This document shows, piece by piece, positions 37,101 to 48,610 of a stretch of DNA of 64,000 nt. The number at the start of each line of letters is the position of its first letter. Position 1 is the first letter of the stretch. The position numbers were made by a program, and so were the translations under genes. Origin of the DNA: Spisula solida. Taxonomy: Eukaryota > Mollusca > Bivalvia > Venerida > Mactridae. The stretch is from positions 4,106,530 through 4,170,529 of the forward strand of contig OX365947.1 in the NCBI GenBank assembly GCA_947247005.1. The letters run 5' to 3'. The notes under the pieces are model-generated. The model was given only the letters and a program-made list of their open reading frames with translations, was not told the DNA's origin and did no database searches.

Positions 37101-40100
37101 GGGGTTAGTAAATGGAACCCCAGTTTAAAACAACAAATTAAAGTCTAACTCAGAAATTCTGACTTTAAACGGGGGTTAGTAGATGGAACCCCAGTTTTAA
37201 ACAAGAAATTTAAGTATAACTCAGAAATTCCGACTTTAAACGGGGGTTAGTAGATGGAACCCCAGTTTAAAACAACAAATTAAAGTCTAACTCAGAAATT
37301 CCGACTTTAAACGGGGGTTAGTAGATCGAACCTAAGTTTAAAACAACAAATTTAAGTCTAACTCAGAAATTCCGACTTTAAACGGGGGTTTCGTTCATGA
37401 GTCTATGTACAGCTGTGGAGTTATGGATGTAGTGTTCTGTCCCCTGAGGTCATTTAATGTAGTTTTAAGTCCCCTACCGGTTTTTGACCGGAGGGGACTA
37501 TTGGTTTGCCATCTGTCCGTCAGTTTTGGTTCTGACGGAAATTGTTGTTGATATGGCAACATACATATTGACTATGGCTTTACACCGGTGGGGGACTTCT
37601 GTATTGCTTGCAATTCAGTACGTCATGTCTCGATTTGTTCAATTACGTCATTTTACTTAATGAAACTGGGACACTCGTTTTAAGGTTTTCAGAATTTTGG
37701 TGGTGAAATCGGGCCTTTCAACGTTTTAATACTGTTACTTAACTTTTAGACTGTAGGCTGCTAAAACTATGTAGTTCAGCGGTTTTGCTGTTGTTGCTGG
37801 GTCGTTCGGCGTGGGCATTCCGCCTTTTGGTTGCTGTATCTTTTCTACTGGGTCATTCAGCTAGTTATAATTTATTATACTTTTCGACAGCTTGGACTTG
37901 GGCGGATCTGCGCTTGTTTAGTTGGGCATTGTGCTTTGTGTGTTTTTAATGTTTTCTGTGCTCGGCTGGTTAAGTTGAGTGCTGCCTTCCCTGTCTGACT
38001 TAATATACTCTTTTAGTAAATGGAACCCCAGTTTAAAACCACAAATTAAAGTCTAACTCAGGAATTCTGACTTTAAACGGGGGTTAGTAGATCGAACCCC
38101 AGTTTAAAACAACAAATTAAAGTCTAACTCAGGAATTCTGACTTTAAACGGGGGTTAGTAGATCGAACCCCAGTTTAAAACAACAAATTAAAGTCTAACT
38201 CAGAAATTCCGACTTTAAACGGGGGTTAGTAGATCGAACCCAAGTTTAAAACAACAAATTTAAGTCTAACTCAGAAATTCCGACTTTAAACGGGGGTTAG
38301 TAAATGGAACCCCAGTTTAAAACAACAAATTAAAGTCTAACTTAGAAATTCCGACTTTAAACGGGGGTTAGTAGATGGAACCCCAGTTTAAAACAACAAA
38401 TTAAAGTCTAACTCAGAAATTCTGACTTTAAACGGGGGTTAGTAGATGGAACCCCAGTTTTAAACAAGAAATTTAAGTATAACTCAGAAATTCCGACTTT
38501 AAACGGGGGTTAGTAGATGGAACCCCAGTTTAAAACAACAAATTAAAGTCTAACTCAGGAATTCCGACTTTAAACGGGGGTTAGTAGATCGAACCCCAGT
38601 TTAAAACAACAAATTAAAGTCTAACTCAGGAATTCTGACTTTAAACGGGGGTTAGTAGATCGAACCCCAGTTTAAAACAAAAATTTAAGGTCTAACTCAG
38701 AAATTCTGACTTTAAACGGGGGTTAGTAGATCGAACCCCAGTTTAAAACAACAAATTTAAGTCTAACTCAGAAATTCCGACTTTAAACGGGGGTTAGTAG
38801 ATGGAACCCCAGTTTAAAACAAAAATTTAAAGTCTAACTCAGAAATTCTGACTTTAAACGGGGGTTAGTAGATGGAACCCCAGTTTTAAACAAGAAATTT
38901 AAAGTCTAACTCAGAAATCCTGACTTTAAACGGGGGTTAGTAAATGGAACCCCAGTTTAAAACAAAAATTTGAAGTATAACTCAGAAATTCTGTCTTTAA
39001 ACGGGGGTTAGTAAATGGAACTCCAGTTTAAAACAAAAATTTAAAGTCTAACTCAGAAATTCTGACTTTAAACGGGGGTTAGTAGATGGAACCCCAGTTT
39101 AAAACAAACATTTAAAGTCTAACTCAGAAATTCTGACTTTAAACGGGGGTTAGTAAATGAAACCCCAGTTTAAAACAAAAATTTAAAGTCTAACATAGAA
39201 ATTCTGACTTTAAACGGGGGTTAGTAGATCGAACCCCAGTTTAAAACAAAAATTTAAAGTCTAACTCAGAAATCCTGACTTTAAACGGGGGTTAGTAAAT
39301 GGAACCCCAGTTTAAAACTAAAATTTAAAGTCTAACTCAGAAATTCTGACTTTAAACGGGGGTTAGTAGATGGAACCCCTGTTTAAAACAACAAATTAAA
39401 GTCTAACTCAGGAATTCTGACTTTAAACGGGGGTTAGTAGATCGAACCCCTGTTTTAAATAAAAATTTAACGTGTATCTAAGAAATTCCGACTTTAAACG
39501 GGGGTTAGTAGATCGAACCTAAGTTTAAAACAACAAATTTAAGTCTAACTCAGAAATTCCGACTTTAAACGGGGGTTAGTAAATGGAACCCCAGTTTAAA
39601 ACCACAAATTAAAGTCTAACTCAGGAATTCTGACTTTAAACGGGGGTTAGTAGATCGAACCCCAGTTTAAAACAACAAATTAAAGTCTAACTTAGAAATT
39701 CCGACTTTAAACGGGGGTTAGTAGATCGAACCCCAGTTTAAAACAACAAATTTAAGTCTAACTCAGAAATCCTGACTTTAAACGGGGGTTAGTAAATGGA
39801 ACCCCTGTTTAAAGCTAAAATTTAAAGTCTAACTCAGAAATTCTGACTTTAAACGGGGGTTAGTAAATGAAACCCCAGTTTAAAACAAAAATTTAAAGTC
39901 TAACATAGAAATTCTGACTTTAAACGGGGGTTAGTAGATCGAACCCCAGTTAAAAATAAAAATTTGACGTGTAACTCGGAAATTCCGACTTTAAACTGGG
40001 GTTAGTAGATCGAACCCCAGTTTAAAATAAAACTGTGACGTGTAACTAGGAAATTCCGACTTTAAACGAGGGTTAGTAGATCGAACCCCAGTTTAAAACA

Positions 40101-41073
40101 AAAATTTAAAGTCTAACTCAGAAATACTGACTTTAAACGGGGGTTAGTAGATCGAACCCCAGTTTAAAATATGAATTATATAGAAAACACAGAAATTCCG
40201 ACTTTAAACGGGGGTTTGTAGATCGAATCCCAGTTAAAAATAAAAATTTGACGTGTAACTCGGAAATTCCGACTTTAAACGGGGGTTAGTAGATGGAACC
40301 CCAGTTTAAAACAAAAATTTAAAGTCTAACTCAGAAATTCCGACTTTAAACGGGGGGTAGTAGATCAAACCCCAGTTTAAAATAAAACTGTGACGTGTAA
40401 CTAGGAAATTCCGACTTTAAACGAGGGTTAGTAGATCGAACCCCAGTTTAAAACAAAAATTTAAAGTCTAACTCAGAAATACTGACTTTAAACGGGGGTT
40501 AGTAGATCGAACCCCAGTTTAAAATATGAATTATATAGAAAACACAGAAATTCCGACTTTAAACGGGGGTTTGTAGATCGAATCCCAGTTAAAAATAAAA
40601 ATTTGACGTGTAACTCGGAAATTCCGACTTTAAACGGGGGTTAGTAGATGGGACCCCAGTTTAAAACAAAACTTTAAAGTCTAACTCAGAAATTCCGACT
40701 TTAAACGGGGGTTAGTAAAAAAAAATTATAGAAAACTCAGAAATTCCGAGTTTAAACGGGGGTTAGTAGATCGAACAACAGTTTTAAATAAAAATTTAAC
40801 GTGTATCTAAGAAATTCCGACTTTAAACGGGGGTTAGTAGATAGAACCCCAGTTTTAAATAAATATTTAACGTGTATCTAATAAATTCAGACTTTAAACG
40901 GGGGTTAGTAGATGGAACCCCAGTTTAAAACAAACAATTAAAGTCTAACTCAGAAATTCCGACTTTAAACGGGGGTTAGTAGATCGAACCCCAGTTAAAA
41001 ATAAAAATTTGACGTGTAACTCGGAAATTCCGACTTTAAACGGGGGTTAGTAGATCGAACCCCAGTTTAAAAC
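31162..41073. repeat. 71-bp hairpin satellite, about 130 monomers
   Basis: Monomers repeat every 71 bp (for example GACTTTAAAC at 31840 and 31911). Each contains TTTAAACGGGGGTT, a ~9-nt spacer AGTAGATCG, then AACCCCAGTTTAAA: two 14-bp arms with one mismatch; in the monomer near 31345 the arms match perfectly. Common subtypes differ in the spacer (AGATCG, AGATGG, AAATGG) and linker (ACAACAAATT, ACAAAAATTT, ATATGAATT). Monomers at both ends of the array are more diverged than central ones. One 622-bp insertion interrupts it at 37391. Confidence 0.95.
37391..38012. mobile_element. 622-bp insertion inside the satellite
   Basis: Interrupts a monomer at GGGGGTT/AGTAAATGG. The uninterrupted form of the same higher-order copy exists near 34470, 36040 and 39570, which defines the borders and leaves at most a TT duplication. 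The insert has CCCCTACCGG...CCGGAGGGG inverted words, TCTGTCCGTC, and CACCGGTGGGGGAC, the style of molluscan interspersed repeats. No ORF of note and no terminal inverted repeat. Family not identified. Confidence 0.75.
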
Positions 41074-42164
41074 ATTCGCAACAATTATGATTGTCCATGA
41101 TTGACAGGAAGTGATGTGTAGAAAAAATACAATACGTCAATCTCACTCATCCGTTTTATATACCAGGCCTGCCGTAATAAAATCACGCAATTGCCTGAGA
41201 TTCTAGCGAACATTGAATCACAGCGCGATGTTGGCAATATTATTAGTTTGCGCTTGGCGCACAAACCGCCTAATTCAACACCGTCAAGCACGCGAACCGC
41301 CTAAACCAAAATTACTTTATTTAATAATATAAAGCCATGAACTTGATTGTGAAATATTTAGGTATTAGAATAAAATCAATGTAGAAGAGCTCTACATTAA
41401 CAAAAAGTATATTGAACGTTTGTAGCCTAGTCTAGGCAAATTTTAAACAAAATTTGCCCTTGTGTCATCTTTAATCAATTAATTAGTAGAAATATTTCAC
41501 TCGTATTGAACATATATTATCAACAAATATTTCCATAAGTTTCGATAGTATACACCTTTAATCAAGAGTACCATATTTATGATATTTGAATTAAGCATAA
41601 AATATCAAATTCATATTTTAAATGCGGAAAAATATATATCAATAGAAGACCGACTTTTAAATCATCTGTGTCTAAGGGCGCTTTATATAAACACACGTAA
41701 TACATTTAAAATGAAGCGTCCAAGGGAGCCAGATCAAGTAACTAAAATCTGAATGCCTAGGCAATATAGGGGAATAATGGGAGATAGTACATTTTATGAC
41801 ACCTGCTTCCTGTTAATTGCTTTATTACCCATCGATACAAAAGAAATTGGTTAACAGTAATAATTAATAGGAGAATTTATTATGTATACACGCACGTTAA
41901 TTTGATTAAACTTCGTGCAGGGACAATCTAATAAGTTATTATTAGATTGTCCCTGCTTCGTGGTATACAACTGTAAAATACATAACACCTTTCAGTTTTG
42001 TGAAATTATCTGCAAATTGAACTAAATTGCCTGTAGGCAATACAATGAAATAAAATACAAAGTTTATTCGGGCATACTCGGGTTTATTCGGAAATAGCAG
42101 AGTTTCGCGGGGTCTGTGAAATTCATTGAAAACTAAATTCAAAACGATATGAATACCACCGACT
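41074..42164. other. Unique AT-rich segment of the 12-kb element
   Basis: The only sizeable non-satellite part of the element. Two minus-strand open frames of 66 and 68 codons occur (41942-42142, 41085-41291), but neither has recognisable domains or a promoter. The hairpin at 41917-41956 is the one distinct structure. Confidence 0.5.
41917..41956. repeat. Perfect 18-bp-arm hairpin
   Basis: GCAGGGACAATCTAATAA, loop GTTA, then the exact reverse complement. It could be the end junction of a small element or a structural site; no flanking duplication is evident. Confidence 0.75.
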
Positions 42165-42654
42165 GGTTATGTTTTAACTATAGCGTTAAGACTTGTAACC
42201 GCAGTTTAAAGTATCGGATGTCTGACCCAAGTTTTAACTCTTAAACTGGAGTTATATGTTCGCGAAATGCACATTAATTAAACATTTCTTAACTATATAG
42301 TTAAGATACTTTAAACCCGGGTTACAAGTGCTGTTTTGCACATTAATTCTTAAACCCATAGTTCAAGACTTTGAACCGCAGTTCAAGACTTCGAACCGCA
42401 GTTACAACTTTCTTAAACTGTAGTTAGAAAATGATGTCCAATCAGCATTGAGTTTGGTATAAATGCTTGGTTTTCATTGGTTCTCTCTTAACCATATAGT
42501 TAAGAGACTTGTAACTGCAGTTCTAAGTCTTTATCCGCGGTTTAAGAATGAAGATGGCAGATGGCACTTGCAACCGCGGTTTAAAGTCTCTTAACTACGT
42601 AGTTAACTGTTAAACCCATAGATAAAGGAATTATTGTGCACTCCGCATTCCATA
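42165..42654. repeat. Right terminal inverted region of the 12-kb element
   Basis: Inverted counterpart of 30616-31070, ending TCCGCATTCCATA. It carries the same palindrome vocabulary (CTTAACTACGTAGTTAA, CCGCGG, ACTGCAGT, CCCGGG). Confidence 0.8.
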
Positions 42655-44716
42655 CGTAGAGTGACTGAGATGACACGTTGATTAATTAACTCGTGTCGTT
42701 AACACTACAATGGCATCTGTTAATCGGTGATTAATCACCGTGACGTGTTTGATTAGATTAGTGTGTATTTGTCAAACATTCCACACATGACTGATCAGCA
42801 ATATTGAACCTGTCAAGTTGGAAAATGGTCGCACAGTACTATAATTATTTAAGAAAAAACTTTATTTAAAAAATTACAAAATATAAAAACAATTCAAATA
42901 TACGTAAGCATTTAACATTGTATTACGAGAGACATTTGGCCCCTAAATAATTCAGTAATACACAAACTGACTTTATACGATTCAGTTAGGCAGCAGTTTA
43001 ATAATACTATACTGCATCGCACAAGTTGTGTAATATATGATCCGCCATTTTATATTGCACCAGTTATAAGAACATGAGAAGGTTGTAATTTTCTATAAAT
43101 AATGTTTGAAATAATCTAAATTTGCACATCGGCATACAAACGTTATATAAGACGTGTAAGTACGGAAAAAACGAACATTAAGCATGCATACTGGTGCGTT
43201 TTTGTTCTGAACTCATGTTTTATAGCATAACTGTAGTCGACATAATTGATATAACGTACTGTCCATATTGTCGTAGGTGGCGTGTTCGCACACAAAATGC
43301 GCGTGTTTAAATGTGGAAGGTATAGAGAAATTGTGTGTGACACCATGACAGTCGCAAAATTGCGACAATAACTGTACTAATAATTTGCTACATATATACA
43401 CGCATTGCGCCGCGCGCGTGTGTTTGTGTATTTACGAGTTTGTTTCAGACTATATCTAAGGTAGCTCGTGCGGGTGGGGTTTGACAGCTCATATAAGAAG
43501 TATTTCTTTCGAGAGAATTGGGTTGGCTCTAAAAAGGGCCGTTTGTGGAAAACGACGTGCGGTTTACATCCATGTAGACTCAGTCAGTGTCCGATGAATA
43601 CTCCGAATCGGAGCCCGACACTATCTCTACAGACTCGTCGAATAACTCACGGCGCAGCTCGGCGACCTTGTCTGCCTTGGCGTAGGCATACTCGTAGTAC
43701 ATGTTCCTAGCACGCTCTATGACGGCCAGCTTCAAGCGCAAGTTGTAACGAAATGAGCGGTTGTTGCAACGCTTGGCCGCTTTGTAACGTTTCTGCACAT
43801 CGCCGAGTCGCTGGTTGAGCATGACTATCTGATCGCAGGCCTTTCTAAAACGCCGCTCTGAATCGCTCAAAGTGAAACGCTTGTCAAGAGATTGAATTCG
43901 GGAAGGCATCTTGAATAGTAAGCTATTGCAAGAGAAATGTGATTTCTGATTTGCGCTGCAGCCTTTTTATAGGAAACGCGAGTAGTTGTAAATTAATTCA
44001 TTTTTGACACGTAGAGTGACTGAGATGACACGTTGATTAATTAACTCGTGTCGTTAACACTACAATGGCATCTGTTAATCGGTGATTAATCACCGTGACG
44101 TGTTTGATTAGATTAGTGTGTATTTGTCAAACATTCCACACATGACTGATCAGCAATATTGAACCTGTCAAGTTGGAAAATGGTCGCACAGTACTATAAT
44201 TATTTAAGAAAAAACTTTATTTAAAAAATTACAAAATATAAAAACAATTCAAATATACGTAAGCATTTAACATTGTATTACGAGAGACATTTGGCCCCTA
44301 AATAATTCAGTAATACACAAACTGACTTTATACGATTCAGTTAGGCAGCAGTTTAATAATACTATACTGCATCGCACAAGTTGTGTAATATATGATCCGC
44401 CATTTTATATTGCACCAGTTATAAGAACATGAGAAGGTTGTAATTTTCTATAAATAATGTTTGAAATAATCTAAATTTGCACATCGGCATACAAACGTTA
44501 TATAAGACGTGTAAGTACGGAAAAAACGAACATTAAGCATTTTTGTTCTGAACTCATGTTTTATAGCATAACTGTAGTCGACATAATTGATATAACGTAC
44601 TGTCCATATTGTCGTAGGTGGCGTGTTCGCACACAAAATGCGCGTGTTTAAATGTGGAAGGTATAGAGAAATTGTGTGTGACACCATGACAGTCGCAAAA
44701 TTGCGACAATAACTGT
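42655..44716 (-). repeat. Tandem gene array resumed: end of unit 20, unit 21, start of unit 22
   Basis: After the CGTAGA duplication the unit continues in exact register. Unit 21 (43273-44613) is 1,341 bp because 14 bp are missing between AAGCAT and TTTTGTTCTG near 44540. That deletion fuses spacer reading frames but does not touch the gene. Unit 22 begins at 44614 and is broken after ACTGT at 44716. Confidence 0.95.
43580..43909 (-). CDS. Tandem histone-like gene, copy 21
   Basis: Arg66 form, the only copy between the two insertions. TATA box 43964-43971, stem-loop 43525-43540, upstream palindrome intact at 44080-44095. Confidence 0.8.
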   Translation of the reverse strand: MPSRIQSLDKRFTLSDSERRFRKACDQIVMLNQRLGDVQKRYKAAKRCNNRSFRYNLRLKLAVIERARNMYYEYAYAKADKVAELRRELFDESVEIVSGSDSEYSSDTD

Positions 44717-45960
44717 TAGTCTAGGAGCTGGTGACGAGAATTTCAATTTTCATTTACCCCATCTGGTAGAAAAAGTCTGTTGGTATTTTCGAATAATATA
44801 GACATTCAGGCTTTAGAAAAAGGTGGATGCCAGATCTGAAAGTGGTGCAGATTTTTTTAACAGGGGCAACAACTCTTGCTATCCAAGAAATTTACGAAAC
44901 TACCCGGTAACCCATTTTCTAGTGTGGAGTTTTTGTTTATATATGTATTGCCATATATTTGCATGGATATTGTTCATTTGATAATGTGCATCAAAAGTAC
45001 ATACAACACGGACCAGTTTGAGGTCAAGGTCAAGGTCAGTGTAAGGTCAAAGTCAGAGAAATAGCTAAAAATGAATATTTGCACTATATTTTTCTTTGTA
45101 TAGCATGTGTTTTCAATTCAATTTGGTTATAAAAATGATAGTTATGTTCGTTAGTACATATTCTGTCATTATAGCCCATTTGTTTGATTCAAAATATAAA
45201 CATATTGTCAAAACAGCCATTTTATGCAAATGCATGTTGGCCGAAATGGCAATCTTACGAAGACCCCTGGCATTCTGTGATCTGGTGTGATTTTTTTGTT
45301 TACGTATGTAGTGTCTTATATTTACATTTATATTATTCATATGGTTATATGCATCAAATGGACATACACCTAAGACAAATGTGAGGTCAAGGTCAAGGTC
45401 ATTTCAAGGTCAAAGTGAACAAAATAGCTGAAAAAAGTAAAAAATGAGATTTCCTCTCTATTTTTCTTAATATAACATGCGTTTTGAATTAAATTTAGGT
45501 TGTTAAAATGATAGTTGTGTTGGTAAGTTAATATTCTCTAATGATGAGCCATTTGATTAATTAAAAATGTATCATTTTTGAAAAAAAAGTCATTCTATGC
45601 TTTCAGAGATGGCATTCATACGAAAATCCCCGGCATATTATGGTCTTATGTGATTAGTTTGTTTACGTATGTAGTGACTCATATTTGCATGGATATTATT
45701 AATTTGATTAAATTCATCAAATGGACATACACCTTAGACCAATTTGAGATCAAGGTCATTTCAAGGTCAATATGTGAAAAATAGCTAAACATTGATATTT
45801 CCTCTCTATTGTTCTTATTCTGGAATATGTTTTGAATAAAGTTTGGTTATTGAAGTAATAAATATGTGGGATAGAACATAGTCTCCTTTCATTATAAGTA
45901 AAGTTATTTGTTTAATTAAAAATGTTATTAAACTAGCTATTTTACGTATCAGGGTGTTGG
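44717..45960. repeat. Left arm of the 5.66-kb element, with ~362-bp internal repeats
   Basis: Three diverged subrepeats start at the GAGGTCAAGGTCA-type tracts near 45020, 45383 and 45745 (period about 362 bp). Each holds 'TTTGTTTACGTATGTAGTG' or a related phrase, 'ATGGACATACACCT', and a run of TCAAGGTCA words. Open frames on both strands here mirror those of the right arm and are not supported as genes. Confidence 0.8.
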
Positions 45961-46197
45961 CATTGTTGCATTCGTAGAACTAGTCGTTTTCATTCAAAAT
46001 TGACATATATTTATAATGATGTAATCATATATTTGTATAGATAGTATGGACTTTAAATTATTTGTAGAATGTTCCCTTAATGTATTGACATGATCAATGT
46101 CATCTTAGGTCAACAGTACATTTTATTGTACATGCAATTTTGATTTGCCTCACTTTGTATGAAATTGCAATTGGCTTTACATGAACCTGACTAAACG

Positions 46198-46445
46198 ACC
46201 AGGGTACTGTTTTATCAAAGCACTTACGAAAATCTTAAACTTACGTCCAAATTTAAATTCTTAATTATTCTTTAAAACCTACGTATTGGTGACAGGTATT
46301 GTTTGTACGAGTTCCTTCACTGAATAGTAATTTGTGTTAAACAACCCTTTATCACAATTGGTAGCTGTTAAAGGGCTGTAAAGAATTTAAATTTGAACGT
46401 AAGTTTAAGGTTGTCGTAGGTGCTTTGATAAAACAGTACCCTGGT
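46198..46445. mobile_element. Nested 248-bp palindromic element
   Basis: Inverted ends of about 65 bp with few mismatches: ACCAGGGTACTGTTTTATCA at the left and TGATAAAACAGTACCCTGGT at the right, continuing through CAAAGCAC, AAACTTACGT and AAATTTAAATTCTT. It lies only in the left half of the host element, so it probably inserted there as a MITE-like unit. No clear flanking duplication. Confidence 0.7.
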
Positions 46446-46639
46446 GATGAAGTCCACGTGTATACACTACTCAAAATGTTAAAACAACCAGTTATCTGTT
46501 TTCGTAACAGCCGTTAATCATTTATATACACCATTGACTCAGAGGGGGTCTCATACGTAATGATGCAAATTACATGTATCAATAAACCTAGGTATATATA
46601 GGATTCCCAGACCCTTGAGAAACCCCATTATCATCTTCT

Positions 46640-48610
46640 ATTCGTAGCTATCTAGAACACTGTTACTATTAGAAACATTCACGCAGACCCAATGGCGTGC
46701 GTACCAGCACATAATACAACTATCCCGTTGGGCAATGTTATATTCACAGCTGCAATGTGCAGAAATATCAGGCCTGATGTGATACTCACCATAACATAAT
46801 TCAGCCATGCATGCCCTACATGGTATCACTGGTAAGTATATAAGTCATATGCCCCATGAGGTAAGCATCAATGCCAAGTACATGCATCTTAGACCCTATG
46901 CGGTACAAATCACTGCCAGCTGGTACAGACATCTCAGGGCCTATGTGGTAAACACCAATGCAGGGTACATACATTAAAGACACTATGTTGTACGCCTCAT
47001 TACAAGGTACAGGTATCAGAAGCACAATGTGGGTACACATCACTGCAAGGAATATGCATCTCATGGACATATGCCACTCGCGGCCACTCGCGGCCACTGT
47101 AATGTACAGACATCCTATACAAAAAAGGTATTTACCAAATGAGAATATAATCATCCCATACCGTAATGTACTCAATAATATCTAAGAATACACCTAGACC
47201 ATATCTGTTACATACACCATATCACTATATTGTAAAGACACCGAAGGAAAAGTTAGATACTTATGTTCAAAACAACAAAGTATATCCATTCCATGCCTAT
47301 GAGATACCCATCACTATATAATTTATCCATCTCAAACCGGACACGTAACCATCACTGATTGCAGCTATCACATGTCAATCGGATACATACTACATAAAGC
47401 AGTAATTTTGACAGTGAATGCGTCTTTTATTATAAGTCCCTGTTTGGTAACCAACAGAACAGAGTATAAACATGCATAGCTGTATACAATGAAATCACCA
47501 ACACGCAACAGCCATATAGATTACACTGTTCTCACTACCTCTGAATAGAAACGCACCAAGTTTTTGTGGTACTCATCATCACCAAGTACTGACAAACCGG
47601 GTCCTAAGGAATATACTCGTGCAACCCCAGTTCCTAACCATCACTAACCACTGTATATACATGTAGTCATCACAGACTAAGTAGTACCAACGCTGATATA
47701 CACCACGATATAATACTCTAGAAGCCATCAAACAGCGAAAGTCTTGTACACATCATCACATAATTATGTCGTCCCTGGTCCTACAGGATGCTAATCACAT
47801 CCAAGTGCAGCCATCACAGACCCTTAAAGGTATTTGCCAACACAGGGTAGACACACAAGGCCCTGCGCAATAGATACCGCATTTGCGACCATACCAGGTC
47901 GTAAGGAGTGGTCTCAACATCGGAGTAGAGTCACTCACACGTCATGTTTGGTACTCACCATTGGCAAGTACAGCTATTCAAAGTCGTGTTGAGTACTTTA
48001 CATGGACTGGTATTGCCATTCATCACATTAGAGACTAAAATTGTTTGATACTGTGTGAAAGTTAACAAAGCCTGGTATAAACAGGGTGTAAAAAAGTAAG
48101 TTAACAGTTTCTCTACCTATTTATCAAATCCATATGTTCTCCTATCACAATGAAAACTTTACTTAGTGGGGTACCTACCTATCACTGGTACAGTCATTCT
48201 GGATTTTACGTACCACCACAGGGTTCAGCTATAGAATGTCAAATGGGATACTCACAACCTATTAGTACAGCCTTACATCTGGCCTTATTGGAGATGCGTC
48301 ACGGCAAAGTACAGGTACTTATGACCTATGAGGGTACTCACTATCATTGTGTAGAGCTATCCCATGCCCTATTGGGTGTTCACTAATACATTGTACAGTT
48401 ATTCTAGGATCACCACCCAGTGCAGCCAAATATACCAGATCAGTAGGGTTACCAATCGCCGCTAAATGCAGATATTCCAGGCCCTGTGAGATACTCAACA
48501 CCATCGTGTACAGTCAGCCAAGGCCCATCGGATACACACCAGCATCTAGTACCGACACATCCATATCAGACCTTAAGAGGTTCAGAGACCATTACTTCGA
48601 CTTACTGACC
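46640..48610. repeat. Degenerate ~45-bp minisatellite in the element centre
   Basis: A loose unit of the form CCTATG-GGTAC-CATCACTG-GTACAGCCAT-TCAG recurs with about 43-50-bp spacing across roughly 2 kb, heavily diverged. Because 45 is divisible by three, open frames of up to 119 codons (46816-47175, minus) show a ~15-residue repeat pattern. This is an expected by-product of the period, not evidence of a gene. Confidence 0.65.

Larger units (their letters stand above)
30616..42654. mobile_element. 12.0-kb fold-back element with satellite core
   Basis: Perfect 13-bp terminal inverted repeats (TATGGAATGCGGA...TCCGCATTCCATA). The terminal ~85 bp differ by one base, and patchy inverted similarity extends about 450 bp inward. 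It is flanked by a 6-bp target duplication and sits cleanly inside array unit 20. The core is a 71-bp hairpin satellite (31162-41073). No transposase or other protein is encoded, so any mobility would have needed a protein supplied elsewhere. Six-base duplications are known for some cut-and-paste superfamilies such as Dada and IS3EU, but I cannot assign one from this sequence. Confidence 0.88.

Noticed and set aside
31162..41073. CRISPR array or telomere-derived repeat (each monomer contains GGGTTAG)
   Set aside because: Monomers are contiguous with no unique spacers, and the telomere-like heptamer is part of the TTTAAACGGGGGTT palindrome rather than a TTAGGG run.
45113..45384. Overlapping open frames on both strands of the fold-back arms, mirrored at 49747-49991
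   Set aside because: They are present on both strands and mirrored by the inverted arms, are short, and show no transposase-like motif.
46816..47175. 119-codon minus-strand open frame
   Set aside because: It runs across the ~45-bp minisatellite, whose triple-multiple period keeps frames open by chance.
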